Notes: generated from the sequence alone by a model not told the origin. DNA of 64,000 nucleotides from Bathymodiolus brooksi (GCA_963680875.1 OY804585.1:29378186-29442185), one strand, 5' to 3'; positions 22,207 to 33,689 are shown, counted from the stretch's first letter. Translations and numbers: made by a program.

Positions 22207-22458
22207 GGACCGTTGTGGCCGTGATCGTATGATAGTTGGATTTACAACTACCTATGTAACCAGTGCCTATCACCACTGATGTGAGTTCGAATCTCGATCA
22301 AGGCGAGGTATACAACATTATGTGATCAAGTTTGTCAGTGACTTCCGACAGGTCGGTGGTTTTTCCCAGGCCCTCCGGTTTCCTCTACGAATAAAACTGA
22401 CCGCCATGGTATAACGGAAATATTGTAGAAAGTGGCGTTAAACACCATCAAGCAAGCA
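22207..22458 (+). mobile_element. tRNA-headed SINE, best full-length copy
   Basis: A tRNA-like head: GTGGCCGTGATCGTATGATA in place of the A box, and GTGAGTTCGAATCTC at about 22283 matching the RNA polymerase III B box (GTTCGAATC). Then a linker (GGCGAGGTATACAACATTAT), a conserved core (GTCAGTGACTT, GGTCGGTGGTTTT, CCTCCGGTTTCCTC) and a tail (GTGGCGTTAAACACCATCAA). Pol III would transcribe it and a LINE would mobilise it. The core resembles the shared central domain of known molluscan SINE superfamilies (Meta- or V-type); that naming is from memory. A plus-strand head at the left fixes orientation. Confidence 0.88.
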
Positions 22459-22469
22459 TAGACAATAAA

Positions 22470-22678
22470 TTGCACAGGATACAGCTGAAGCCAAGAAGCA
22501 AAGAAGCTAGTTAAATACTTGGATATTTGTGTAATGGCACTACAAATTGCATAGATTTGAATATCTTCGTACCCTGAGTAACTTGCCAAAGGACTGGGAG
22601 CTATAAGGGCCAAAATCAGCCCCACCTCAGATGTGGATAACATCTTCTCCAAAATGTATTCACAATATGTGCTTTTCA
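22470..22678 (-). pseudogene. Possible transporter exon, cut by the SINE
   Basis: On the minus strand, a stretch open from a possible acceptor (TTTCTGAAAAG) reads TYCEYILEKMLSTSEVGLIL and runs through ASYSGYEDIQIYAICSAITQ into a hydrophobic segment (YLTSFFASWLQLYP), where SINE sequence begins. The EKM-S-xEVG phrase followed by hydrophobic helices recalls major-facilitator proteins of the SLC46 type, in which a loop like this precedes a membrane helix. The match is by eye over about 60 residues and may be chance. No partner exon was found, so it is probably a relic. Confidence 0.3.
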
Positions 22679-22739
22679 GAAATAAATACAGTTAGTTAAT
22701 ATGTGCATCTAATTCCTCACAGCGGACCGACAAAGTCAG

Positions 22740-23879
22740 GTAATGAAAAGCACTGAACGCCATTTTTTTCAGAATACAGAACGTACGTATCATTGTATTA
22801 TAATGCATATCTTTAAAAAAAAAACTAAAAACAAAAAAACACAAAGCATAATAAAACTCAGTAAACAAAGCATAAATTTGACTTAATAGGCAATGTGGAT
22901 TGATTTCAGGAATAAAAACATGTTCCGAAACTGTATTATGAAATTAAAGTGAACGAATAGTAATGTCGCAACGTCACCCATTTTCGACGGTCTCCTATTT
23001 TCGACGGTTTGTTTCACGTGATAAAATCTCTCATTATTTTGATCGCTTCATTTGTCAGAGGTTATATTATGATGCTGAAATTGCATGAATGATCTCAAGA
23101 AATCTGATCTAAAAATGTCATCTTTAGATGTAAGAACTACGTACCACATCTATTATTTCACGTTCAAATTGTATTTTTCGTAATTCATTTTTTCGTCACC
23201 TTAACAAAGCTTTAATCATTTAAAAAATATATCTCATACAGACCAATTTTGGTTTCATCGTCTGCTATGACATTGATTATGTACATATTGAGGTCATATC
23301 AATTCAGAAACTTATTAACATTGATTGTCGAAAACTGGTCGAAATTTTGGTATTAACCTTAAAGAAGTAATAGATAGATTTATTTGGACAATAGAACTTT
23401 GTCATATTTGAAAAATTTGTGAGCACTTTTTTAACCGTACTTTATTCTTAGCGACAACCAATGCGATGATATATTCCAGTACATTTTTACGGACAACCAT
23501 CATAAATCTATAAAAAAAAATGCCAAGGTGCGGGTTAAGAGAAGTCCAATATTTAAAGATCGTTTTTTTATACTATGGTAATATTTTGGGAAATGGTGTG
23601 AAGCAAAATGTTTAATGTGTAACGATTTTAGCTAGGCACCTGTGAGAATTTTTTTTTATAAACTGATAACAAGCCATGGAATCAGATATCCCATGGAAAG
23701 TGGTTGTCGATAGATAATTGTTTTACAATCAAGTATTTCATATATATTTATGATGAGAACAAGTTTACAACCATATGATTAATCGTGTATGTAAAATGTG
23801 TGTCGCTACCGTGAGTCTATGTATGATTGTTTTGATTGTCACTAGAAAAAGAGGAGATGGTAGATATTATTTTGCTTTG
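22740..23879. other. Stretch with no supported gene
   Basis: AT-rich, only short ORFs, no recognisable repeat. A pair of short direct phrases near 22978 (TTTTCGACGG, twice) is the only local pattern. Confidence 0.5.
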
Positions 23880-23985
23880 TGACAAACCAACAACGACACT
23901 CCTAATAAAATGCTGCTATCAGAATCTGCTGTAAGTTGTCTTTTACGTGCAAGGAGTGTGTCCTTTGCATCCTGGGCTAAGGTAT
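23880..23985 (+). repeat. Dispersed repeat G, copy
   Basis: CAACGACACTCCTAATAAAA, AGAATCTGCTGTAAGTTGTC and TTTTACGTGCAAGGAGTG match the copies at 8505 and 48740. Confidence 0.65.
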
Positions 23986-24111
23986 GTATTAAATTCGTTC
24001 CTCACAGCTGTCTGGTGTCCCTTTCACATGAAGTCGGCGTTTTCCTAGAGGAAGCCATTTGTTATTTTATTTATGCCAAATTCGCAGTCATGTCACTTAA
24101 GGTTGTCCATC

Positions 24112-24755
24112 AATACGGTTGTTTCGAATCATGTCAATTCCGACCACGTTCCGTCTTTTTCGTGTCTTGACGTCTGAAATGCTTGGCAGACGACTTCCTG
24201 TGTTTACGCTATTATTGTGACAACGTCAGCATTTCATAGTCGTAGATGCAGTAGATTATAAGTAATTGTAATATGGAGACGCCAAGGAAACGGCTGAATA
24301 AATACTGATGTTCGGTACCGCAGTATCTGTCTGATATCAGAAATATCTAAAGGCAGATCGGTTTCGTTTCATAATGCAGACAGCAGCCAATAAAGAAAGA
24401 AAACAAATTTCATCTTAAAGAAGTAATTGTCTCTGTATTCAAGTCTTTGATACAAATAAAATAATTTAATTGACATCTGTCTTTTACAGAAAATGTTAAG
24501 ATTTTTTTTAAGCTGAGGATCGAACGTTAAAACGGCACACATCGATTGAAGTTTTTGTTGTGTACATTGACACCGGAAGTCTAGTGCTATGCATTCCCAA
24601 TCGTAACTACTCGGCCATATAATTATATATTATTGGAAGGTTAGCGAGAATGGCCGAGTAGTTACGATCGATGCATTCCATCAAAATCACGTGATCTGGC
24701 GGACGAAAATAACAATATTTTGACGGAATGGAAATGATTCGAAACAACCGTATTG
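24112..24755. mobile_element. 644-bp TIR element with a tRNA-like palindrome
   Basis: CAATACGGTTGTTTCGAATC at 24112 is mirrored by GATTCGAAACAACCGTATTG ending at 24755; pairing continues inward with mismatches (ATTCCG on both sides), about 30 bp in all. Inside, 24590-24619 and 24650-24676 form a hairpin around TCGTAACTACTCGGCCAT. No transposase; non-autonomous. No clear target duplication. Confidence 0.7.
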
Positions 24756-24759
24756 GAAA

Positions 24760-25362
24760 TCCATAAAGAAACAACGTGTTTTTACCTTTTGGTTCAATAC
24801 ACGCGAAAATGCATTAATTTTAATCATTTAAGCCAATAAACCAATACAATTATGTGTGATCTACTCAAATTAAAAAAAAATATATATTAGGAATCAATTA
24901 CAGAGGTCACGTGATCACATTGAAGAGAAAGTAGCATCGTGACCACTAAAACCGAGCAGAACAACGACATAACGATATTCAATACCTGTAATGAAGGAAC
25001 CGGTGGATTGGGGATATCCTATTCTTCAAGTTCTATGTTCGAGTTCTATGGGATTTTTCTTGCTACGTTCAATCCCTGTATTCTTTGCCATATGCAAATA
25101 TCGTATTTAATGATAAAGTCTGTTGACTGTTAAATTTTTTCCAAGATCACTCTTCGGGATGCCGTTGTGCTATTGCATTTTTTTAAATTTAATAAACAAA
25201 TGCTGAAAAACGATTATTTTAAAACACTTAAAGGACGTAGGGTTTTTGTAATATCGATTGCGAACGTGTAAATATTCCGGATAAGTTACGTCACAGTAAA
25301 CGTCATGTAATACAATCGTCGTTTTCATTTTCATTTAATAATCAACGTAGTAAAAATTTTCC
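24760..25362. other. Stretch with a short unassigned ORF
   Basis: A 64-codon plus-strand reading at 24939-25133 (begins TTKTEQNNDITIF) has no start context or family I recognise. The rest is AT-rich with nothing to report. Confidence 0.4.
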
Positions 25363-26380
25363 TTAAATACATGTTTTATAGATGTGCTTCAAAAGCTTTC
25401 TTCTTCACAAATTAATTTGTATTGTTTATTTGCTGAAATATCTAAACACCAACGTTACCGTAGCATTTTACATGTGTAAACCCTCTGTACTGCTTTTTGG
25501 ATAATAACAATAGAAGCAGAGCCGTCTTAACAGCATCACGTGCTCCCAGGAAAAGCAGTGCACTGGGACCCATACTTAAACAAGCACTCATAGGAATAAC
25601 ACTGTAAATGTATATAAAATTAAAGATATATATTGTATTGGTATTTCCAACAAAGTCAGTGTTTAAACCTTCGAAAAACATACAGTACACAACATACATA
25701 GATAAGCATGGGGCCCTATGATCGTGGGCCCCCGGGCAAAGTTCTGCCCCGCGTGCCCATGCCTTAAGACGGCACGGAATACACACCTCTCCTACATCTC
25801 TCCAATGTTAATGTTAAAGATTTACAGACCACGCTGGACGCAATGTGCTGATAATACCTTAGACCCTTTGGGTCTGGTCATGGTGAGGTAAGCGTTGATG
25901 CATGTGCGTTTTGCATAAACATGTACTATATATGCACGCGCTACAAAATAGTCCCAAAACTTAATAACGTAAAATAGTTAAAGCATTTGGTTTTGCAGTT
26001 TCTAAGAAAAAGATTAAATATTAATATGAAAAGTTATGGAAAACAGACGATGGACACTAAATGATAATATTTCTACAATTTTTCTATTGAATGTTGGAAC
26101 TGTTCCGAGAGTGTGATATATATTTTTTCATTTTATTATAGTTTTATTCCTATGAGTGGTTGTGTAGGTATGGGCCCCAGTGCACTGCTTTTCCTGGATG
26201 CCCGTGATGCTGTTAAGACGGCTCTGCTTCTATTGTTATAATCCAAAAAGCAGTAGAGAGGGTCTACTCATGTAAAATGCTACGGTAACGTTTGTGTTTA
26301 GATATTTCAGCAGATAAACAATACAAATTAATTTGTGAAGAAGGAAGCTTTTGAAGCACATCTATAAAACATGTATTTAA
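25363..26380. repeat. About 240-bp inverted repeat with 540-bp spacer
   Basis: Arms 25363-25601 and 26141-26380. Shared sequence includes ATAGATGTGCTTCAAAAGCT, AAACACCAACGTTACCG-type complement, GAAGCAGAGCCGTCTTAACA and AAAAGCAGTGCACTGGG. The terminal phrase GCCGTCTTAA also recurs, inverted, at about 25765 (TTAAGACGGC). Confidence 0.85.
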
Positions 26381-26558
26381 TATAATATAATAATTTATGA
26401 AAAAAAACCAGCTGAGTTGCAATTGTTAAAAAAAAATATGATTGTGATCGTCTTCCGTAATTAAAATCGTCAAAATGAAATACAACCGAATTGATATCAA
26501 ATGGTGACATGTTTCAATCTCATTTAAAATATACCTTGAAATGCTTTTTCTGTTCTAG

Positions 26559-26911
26559 TTAAAGGACTTTATCAAACAGAATCATACAGTTTACATGTAA
26601 TGCAGTTAATACGCATTTAAATCACAGAAGAATATTTCTATTTTCCACACCTTGTGGTGTTGGTTCGCTATTGTGCATGCGAAATATTAATTGCAAACCC
26701 CATTGACTGGCTATATGCTGCCTGTCTAGACTATTTTATTTTTTTCTCGATCGACAGTTCAGAAGCTAGAAAACAATATGATGAATATTGTCTGTCAATC
26801 ATGCAAACAATAACTTATGCACAAAAATTAAACATATATATATTGTATTGGTATTTCCAACAAAGTCAGTGTTTAAACTTTAGAAAAACATACAGTACAC
26901 AACATACATAG
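26559..26911 (+). pseudogene. Exon-like ORF, copy 1 (broken)
   Basis: Same sequence as the intact copy at 28558, after the acceptor TTCTGTTCTAG. It carries an in-frame TAA (ATTTAA where copy 3 has ATTTCA) about 20 codons in. It diverges into the 1.21-kb repeat after LSIMQTITYA, so it lacks the last 35 or so codons. The open reading from 26654 is only a remnant. Confidence 0.55.
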
Positions 26912-27772
26912 ATAAGCATGGGGCCCTTATGCTCGTGGGCTTCCGGGCAAAGTTCTGCCCCGCGTGCCCATGCGTTAAGACGGCACTGAATACACACCTC
27001 TCCTACATCTCTCCAATGTTAATGTTAAAGATTTACAGACCACGCTGGACGCAATATGATGATAATACCTTACATGACCCTTTGGTTCTGGTCATGGTGA
27101 GGTAAGCGTTGATGCATATGCGTTTTGCATAAACATGTATTATATATGCACGCGCTACAAAATAGTCCCAAAACTTAATAACGTAAAATAGTTAAAGCAT
27201 TTGGTTTTGCAGTTTCTAAGAAAAAGATTAAATATTAATATGAAAAGTTATGGAAAACAGACGACGGACACTAACTGATAATATTTCTACAATTTTTCTA
27301 TTGAATGTTGGAACTGTTCCGAGAGTGTGATATATATTTTTTCATTTTATTATAGTTTTATTCCTATGAGTGGTTGTGTAGGTATGGGCCCCAGTGCACT
27401 GCTTTTCCTGGATGCCCGTGATGCTGTTAAGACGGCTCTGCTTCTATTGTTATTATCCAAAAAGCAGTAGAGAGGGTCTACATATGTAAAATGCTACGGT
27501 AACGTTTGTGTTTAGATATTTCAGCAGATAAACAATACAAATTAATTTGTGAAGAAGGAAGCTTTTGAAGCACATCTATAAAACATGTATTTAATATAAT
27601 ATAATAATTTATGAAAAAAACCCAGCTGAGTTGCAATTGTTAAAACAATATATGGTTGTGATCGTCTTCCGTAATTAAAATCGTCAAAATGAAATACAAC
27701 CGAATTGATAACAAATGGTGACATGTTTCAACCTCATTTAAAATATACCTTGAAATGCTTTTTCTGTTCTAG

Positions 27773-28045
27773 TTAAAGGACATTATCAAACAGAATCATA
27801 CAGTTTACATGTAATGCAGTTAATACGCATTTAAACCACAGAAGAATATTTCTATTTTCCACACTTTGTGGTGTTGGTTCGCTATTGTGCATGCGAAATG
27901 TCAATTGCAAACCCCATTGACTGGCTATATGCTGCCTGTCTAGATTATTTTATTTTTTTCTCGATCGACAGTTCAGAAGCTAGAAAACAATATGATGAAT
28001 ATTGTCTGTCAATCATGCAAACAATAACTTATGCACAAAAATTAA
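27773..28045 (+). pseudogene. Exon-like ORF, copy 2 (broken)
   Basis: Carries the same early TAA and the same 3' junction as copy 1, so copies 1 and 2 share one history and differ from copy 3. The 149-codon ORF beginning at 27868 continues into repeat sequence and is not a protein. Confidence 0.55.
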
Positions 28046-28557
28046 ACATATATATATTGTATTGGTATTTCCAACAAAGTCAGTGTTTAAACTTTAGAAA
28101 AAACATACAGTACACAACATACATAGATAAGCATGGGGCCCCTATGCTCGTGGGCTCCCGGGCAAAGCTCTGCCCCGCGTGCCCATGCGTTAAGACGGCA
28201 CTGAATACACACCTCTCCTACATCCCTCCAATGTTAATGTTAAAGATAAACAGACCACGATGGACGCAATATGATGATAATACCTTAGACCCTTTGGTTC
28301 TGGTCATGGTGAGGTAAGCGTTGATGCATGTGCGTTTTGCATAAACATGTATTATATATGCACGCGCTACAAAATAGTCCCAAAACTTAATAACGTAAAA
28401 TAGTTAAAGCATTTGGTTTTGCAGTTTCTAAGAAAAAGATTAAATATTAATATGAAAAGTTATGGAAAACAGACGATGCTTTCACACTTGTACATCACGT
28501 TCACGATATTTTATTGCAGCACTGTTTCACTCAAGTGTACATTTTTTTCTGTTCTAG

Positions 28558-28946
28558 TTAAAGGACTTTATCAAACAGAATCATACAGTTTACATGTAAT
28601 GCAGTTAATAAGCATTTCAAACACAGAAGAATATTTCTATTTTCCACACCTTGTGGTGTTGGTTCGCTATTGTGCATGCGAAATATTAATTACAAACCCC
28701 ATTGACTGGCTATATGCTGCATGTCTAGAATATTTTATTATTTTCTCGATTGACAGTTCAGAAGCTAGAAAACAATATGATGAATATTGTCTGTCAATCA
28801 TGCAAACAATAACGTATGCACATGACAGAACGCATATACGGATTCTGATTGCCCCTTTGGTATCTTCAAACTCTTCTCAAGGATATGTTGGATTGTACCA
28901 AAAAATATCTACTTCTTTTGGATCAAACTATTTTACTTCATTTTAA
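28558..28946 (+). CDS. Unrecognised terminal exon, intact copy
   Basis: Follows a strong acceptor (TTTTTTTCTGTTCTAG to 28557). Open for 129 codons to a TAA at 28944, in the phase where one base comes from the previous exon (V/KGLYQTESYSLHVMQ...). It contains NPIDWLYAACLEYFIIFSID, then SEARKQYDEYCLSIMQ, HIRILIAPLV and GYVGLYQKISTSFGSNYF at the end. Three Cys, several aromatic residues; alternating helix/strand character; no clear membrane segment. I do not recognise the family. The ATG at 28413 lies upstream of the acceptor and is not favoured. No upstream exon could be joined. Intact reading against two broken copies suggests this is, or recently was, the real exon. Confidence 0.4.
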
Positions 28947-28959
28947 AAGTAGCATCGAT

Positions 28960-30600
28960 AGATCATTAAACCTACCTCAGTATCCCGGTAGTAATAACTA
29001 TTTCAGTATCCCGGAAGAAAATATATAATCAATAATTGGGGGCTTATGAAAAAAAAACTATTTTGGATGAAGTGGTGTTTATTTTATTTTTTTGTTATAT
29101 AACTGTTGCGTGCCGACATATCATCGTTTTTTACTGCAAAGATTGCTTCTCAAACATCAAAACGTCATCTAAGCGCTTGTAATATTTGAAAAATTTCCAG
29201 TCGTTTTTCAAGAAATTTAATACCTCGTGCACCAAAAAAATACGTTAACAGTATTTGTGTTTTATTTATTTTAATAATCTGGTAAAATATTTTCTGGTGC
29301 ACGACTACGGAGGTGCTTAATTTCTTCGAAAATCGTCGAAATATCGCGGGCAATATTCCACGAAATACAGAAAACAAATAACGCTCATGACGTCACAATG
29401 ACGTCAAATACGTATCGATTTTGTTGGAAACAAGTTTTAACATCAAAAGTATGATGTCGTCTATAAAATAAAACACATCAAATTTTAATCAAGTATTTTC
29501 TAAGATAATGATTCATTAAATATGGGGTCATATATGGCACTTATAGTCCCCAGTTCTTTTTATTGCATTGACTATCGCATTGACGCCGGAATGCATGCAC
29601 TGAGTTTTTCTCCTGGTTTCAATGTACACAAACTGTATTTAAAATAGATACAATTATTTACAGAAACAAGTTATTTACTGATGAATTTCATTACTTAATG
29701 GCTGAGTAAGCCAGCGTCCACAGTAGTTCCTATGGTATTACTTGAAATGAATCATATATACATAATGGTATCATATATACAATCAGAAGAGTGAAAATAT
29801 TGATAATTAATATTTAACAACCTCCACAATCCTCCACCAACAAAATATTTTGATACAATCATTAACCCTCTATACTCAAAACAACTGCTCAATTTGGTGT
29901 TGGTGGAAGACTGTGGAGGTATATAAAATAGCTAAAATGTACATTGAATATGTCGTTTATAGTCCATTTTTAGCATTATCCGTCTAATTATGATGTCATT
30001 ATGACGTCATAGCGCACCCAATCTCACGGAAAGATATATTTTTTGAAAATTTGTTTATATAACAATTAAATTAGTAAATTGTTTTTATTCTATGTCAAGC
30101 ATTATTTTTTAATAAAATGTGGGGCCAATTTTGCACCTTAGCGCCTCTCCCTCTTTCTCTTGTACTAACTACGTCAGGAATCCTTGAAAAAATATGGGGA
30201 AGCTCTAGCCCAGATTCAATATCTATGTGTAATTATTCAATCACTGCCTATCACCTCTAAATTTTCTCTCATAGACCTAACCCGCATGATGCAGTCGCTT
30301 CATTCTCTACGATCGCTACATTAAGATGATCGTCGATAAAAGACGCAGCAATCATTCGTGTAAGCATGGTTCGATGTAGTTTGGTGGTTTACATCGTTTC
30401 CTTCACCAAGACAAACTGACCAACACGTCCAGACTGAACTATTGTTAAAAGTATATTTTATTAAAAATTATCATTGGACAAATACAGTAATATACCGTGG
30501 GCACAATTGTACGATAGATATATTTCGTTTACCTTGGCATCCAGTTACTACCACTGCTGGATTTGTGACTTCTATTGCCTCCCGTGCTGAGGTTTAATCG
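28960..30600. other. Gene-poor stretch with hairpins
   Basis: A 22-bp inverted repeat lies at 29820-29841 and 29899-29920 (ACCTCCACAATCCTCCACCA against its mirror, 20 of 22). TGACGTCA-type motifs occur in pairs near 29388-29404 and 29992-30008. Two phrases (ATTAAATATGGGGTCATAT at 29515, AATAAAATGTGGGGCCAATT at 30110) suggest a diverged duplication of about 600 bp. The 70-codon minus-strand ORF at 29165 has no family match. Confidence 0.45.
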
Positions 30601-30604
30601 ATGA

Positions 30605-30715
30605 AGCTTGTCGGTAACTGTGACAGATTGTTTTCTGATTCCTCCTCCGATAACATTAAACCACCATGACATGACTGAAATAACGATACAAGTGGCGTTA
30701 AACACCAATAATCAT
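30605..30715 (+). mobile_element. Degenerate SINE core and tail
   Basis: GCTTGTCGGTAACTGTGACA, GGTTTTCT-like TGTTTTCTGATTCCTCC, GACTGAAATAACGA and AGTGGCGTTAAACACCAATA follow the SINE order with many changes. An older copy. Confidence 0.6.
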
Positions 30716-30907
30716 AGCCATGTATGAATTCCGTGTCATATCGGTGAATGTGACACAAGAGAGCAAGATTTCTTCAATGCCATGTCACGACAAAAATACT
30801 TTTCGATGAGATGATGATCAATGTCTCCTTAGTAACAAATCAAATGTTGATCTGGAATTGTTTATCGTACCAGGTCACTGAAAACAATCATCCTAAAGTT
30901 GACATAC

Positions 30908-31160
30908 CGTCGTGGTCGTGATCGTATGGTGGTTAGATTAAAAACGTCATGTGCAATCAGTGCATATCACCACTAACGTTGTGAGTTCGAAATCGGCGAA
31001 TGGCGAGGTATTGTCGATACAACAATATGAAATACAGTTTGTCAGTGTCCTGCGGCACGTCGGTGGTTTTCTCCGGTTACTCCGGTTTCCTCCAACAATA
31101 GACTGACCGCAACGATATAAGTGAATATCGTTAAAAGTGGCGTTAAATACCATACAGTTA
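30908..31160 (+). mobile_element. tRNA-headed SINE, shared by both duplication blocks
   Basis: GTCGTGGTCGTGATCGTATG head, GTGAGTTCGAAATCGG B box (one change), GTCGGTGGTTTTCTCCGGTT core and GTGGCGTTAAATACCATACA tail. It sits after AAGTTGACATACC, the position matching the SINE at 55372 after AAGTTGACAGACC, so it predates the duplication. Confidence 0.88.
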
Positions 31161-32118
31161 CCAAACTCTACGCCCGCTCCATGTAGGACACACTATCCTG
31201 ATTCAAACTCGACCAATGTTAATTCCTACTCTGTTATGCTGTGTTTTTGATAGAGAAAGAACAAACACATATTTTGTAATTTTTGGTTAGGTCAGACTGA
31301 GATCCACATCAAGTCAATGTTATCACACTGACCAATACCATGCACAGCCAGTAGAAAAAGAATTTTACACGACGCGAGAACCCGCAGGACAAGTGAGAAC
31401 ACATTTAATTATAATTGGGTTTTTATTATTTATCTTTTTATCACAATCACATCATTTATAAAAATGAATCTTAAATAAGTTAAAAATATTTTTGTCATCG
31501 TATCTAGTTGACCTTTCTTAAACTGTCAATCATGATCATTAAATTCATTGAAAATATCTTTATGATGTTTATCACACGTCCCTAAAATTTAAAGAGGATC
31601 TATACGACCGGTCCATGACTATGACAAAAGAATGCCTGTCCCAACGGACATGTTGCATTTCCACTCTAAAAAAAATAATTTATGTAGAGATCCTGGAAAG
31701 AAATAATATACTCTCATTTGTTCCCTTTTAAGTGAATTATTTGTATTTAAAAGTAAAATAGCTTTACTTTATATTGATTTCAATATCTATACAATTTGAT
31801 TGAGAACAAGTTTATACAACTTACTAGTCCCTCTCCATGCAAATACATTAATAACACTAATCAAATGATAGCAAATGTACAACTTATATCAATTATAATT
31901 AATAAACTAAACAGAATTATATTATAAATTGTGTGTACATATTAAATATTGTTTTACTATCTATCAGAGGATAATAGAGGGAAAATGATGGGGGCCGGTG
32001 TAAAGCTTATAAATTGTGTAGAGATAATATTACGGTTGGGGGGAAATTTGATAATTAAATGGAAAAGGTTGTCGAATATATCTATCCACTGATTTGAACA
32101 ATAAAGTATTCAATCCTT

Positions 32119-33358
32119 CACTAATTTCGTTAAGCTTTACATCCAAAGAGTACATATTCTATAGAGATAGGAAAATGTTATTACATTTTGTTTACCTCAT
32201 AATATAGTTTATTCAAAAATCTTCTGCTTAAAATAACCTTAATGGCCCAGGATTGCAGATTAAGGGTCCCTGTTTTACATCAATTTCACTTGTCCAGGGG
32301 TAGCAAGTGAAAAAAGAAAAGTCTACTTACACATCCTTTATATTCATTTGTTTTTAAATTTCATCATAATATACACAATTAGAAGATACAATTATTACCA
32401 TGCATTAGCTTTATTTATGTTAATAAATAATATATCATTATATGCTATTTCGAATAAGTTTTAATTTGTTTTTATCAATTTCATTAATATGGGAAGTTTG
32501 TAATGTGCCTTGTACATTTTTTTTTAATTATTTTTCCAGGTATTGAAAGTTGTTTGATCTCCAATTCGGGATTGGTTTTATTTCATCTCATTACGTGTCT
32601 TCCATATTTCCCACTTTGAGATAAATATTATTATATTAAAAATGACGTCTAAATCCTCACCCTCATACAGTCCTAACATAATATTTGATTCCTTGATTTC
32701 TATATTAGCTGTTAATCCAGATCTGTTAGATATTGCTTCTATTTCTTTTATAACTTTTTTCACATTTAAAAAAATAGATGCTGCATCGTTTCATCGTTGT
32801 CTCTTATTTGGCATAGATGGCATTTTCCATTTGACAAATTGTTTTTTTTTCAATCTATGTTCTGTATAATTTATATTATGGAGACATTTCCACTGGAATT
32901 CTTTGACCTTATTAGTAACTTTGATTTTCTTTTATTTTGTCCAAATTTGTGTCCAATCAATATTACCGCCATACTGTTCTTCCAATTTAATCTGACATTT
33001 TGATTTTATATTTTGTTTATAGATTCTCTGGATTATTTTTATTTTCAATTTATCAGGTGATATTGTTGTATTTGACTCATTTAAAAATTGTAGCTTATCG
33101 TTGCTATTGAAGGTAACGCTACGTTCTGGTACTATTTCAGTTTCACCTTTTAATACTTTTATGAACATTTCGGGGATTACTTTTTTTTATCTTAGAAAAC
33201 TCTGAAATACAGTTTCTCCTATCGATTAATAAATTGTATATATCATTACAACGTTTATTTTTATTTGAATCCCAAATATCGTTTATAGTCCATACATTAC
33301 TTTGCAGAAACGAGGTAATCACTTTTGGTTTGTTTTGAAAAGTTATTGAAGAGTTATT
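32119..33358 (-). mobile_element. LINE 3' fragment, inserted downstream of TRIM copy A
   Basis: Read on the minus strand: TSFLQSNVWTINDIWDSNKN, then NIDWTQIWTK, EFQWKCLHNIIYTEHRL, KQFVKWKMPSMPNKRQR, and IISKWEIWKTRNEMK-like C-terminus (FISKWEIWKTRNEMK). This order of Trp-rich motifs is the C-terminal tail of many animal LINE polyproteins. Frames shift between pieces. It is absent from block B, where AGTATTCAAT runs straight into ATATTCTTACAAACGACCC. Confidence 0.75.
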
Positions 33359-33374
33359 ACATTAAATAACATTA

Positions 33375-33578
33375 AATAATAGACAACAATGTAAGCAAAG
33401 CTTGAAGAAACCGAAGGAGTAACCTGGGGATGCATATCGAGGAAGGACAGACAATACAATGGTCAACAGAAAACTGACAAACAATGATCTACAAAACACT
33501 ACACATAAAACTAAAGATGGAGAAACACGAACCTCAACAATGCAGGCGATGTAAGGTGCTCCGAACAAAACAGGAAGC
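33375..33578 (+). repeat. Dispersed mussel-type repeat (family A), copy 3
   Basis: GACAATACAATGGTCAACAG, AAAACACTACACATAAAACT, AAAGATGGAGAAACACGAAC and AGGTGCTCCG match the copies at 7119 and 12053. It lies in the insert that block B lacks, next to the LINE fragment. Confidence 0.7.
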
Positions 33579-33689
33579 ATATTCTTATAAAGGACCCTTA
33601 CTTCGGGAAAATCCGATGACTATAGTATGCTTATCTCACGTGAACAATAACTTTCAATTTTCAGTAAAAAACAATTGTTGTTATCAATT

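Larger units (their letters stand above)
25363..28957 (+). repeat. 1.21-kb unit repeated about three times
   Basis: CACCTCTCCTACATC recurs at 25784, 26995 and 28210 (1211 and 1215 bp apart), and GTTTTATTCCTATGAG at 26141 and 27355 (1214 apart). Each full unit holds a GC-rich part (GGGCCCC, GTTCTGCCCCGCGTGCCCAT, TTAAGACGGC), a middle (TGGTCATGGTGAGGTAAGCG) and an exon-like ORF. The third unit lacks about 300 bp of the middle but has an intact ORF. The first is preceded by an inverted copy of part of the unit (25363-25601 against 26141-26380). A diverged copy lies at 47360-47590. Confidence 0.9.

Noticed and set aside
22207..22300. A tRNA gene
   Set aside because: Only the B box is good; the same head recurs in a dozen SINE copies with the SINE core attached.
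27868..28317. A 149-codon ORF as a gene
   Set aside because: It joins a remnant of the exon-like sequence to the GC-rich part of the 1.21-kb repeat; an upstream stop is shared with copy 1.
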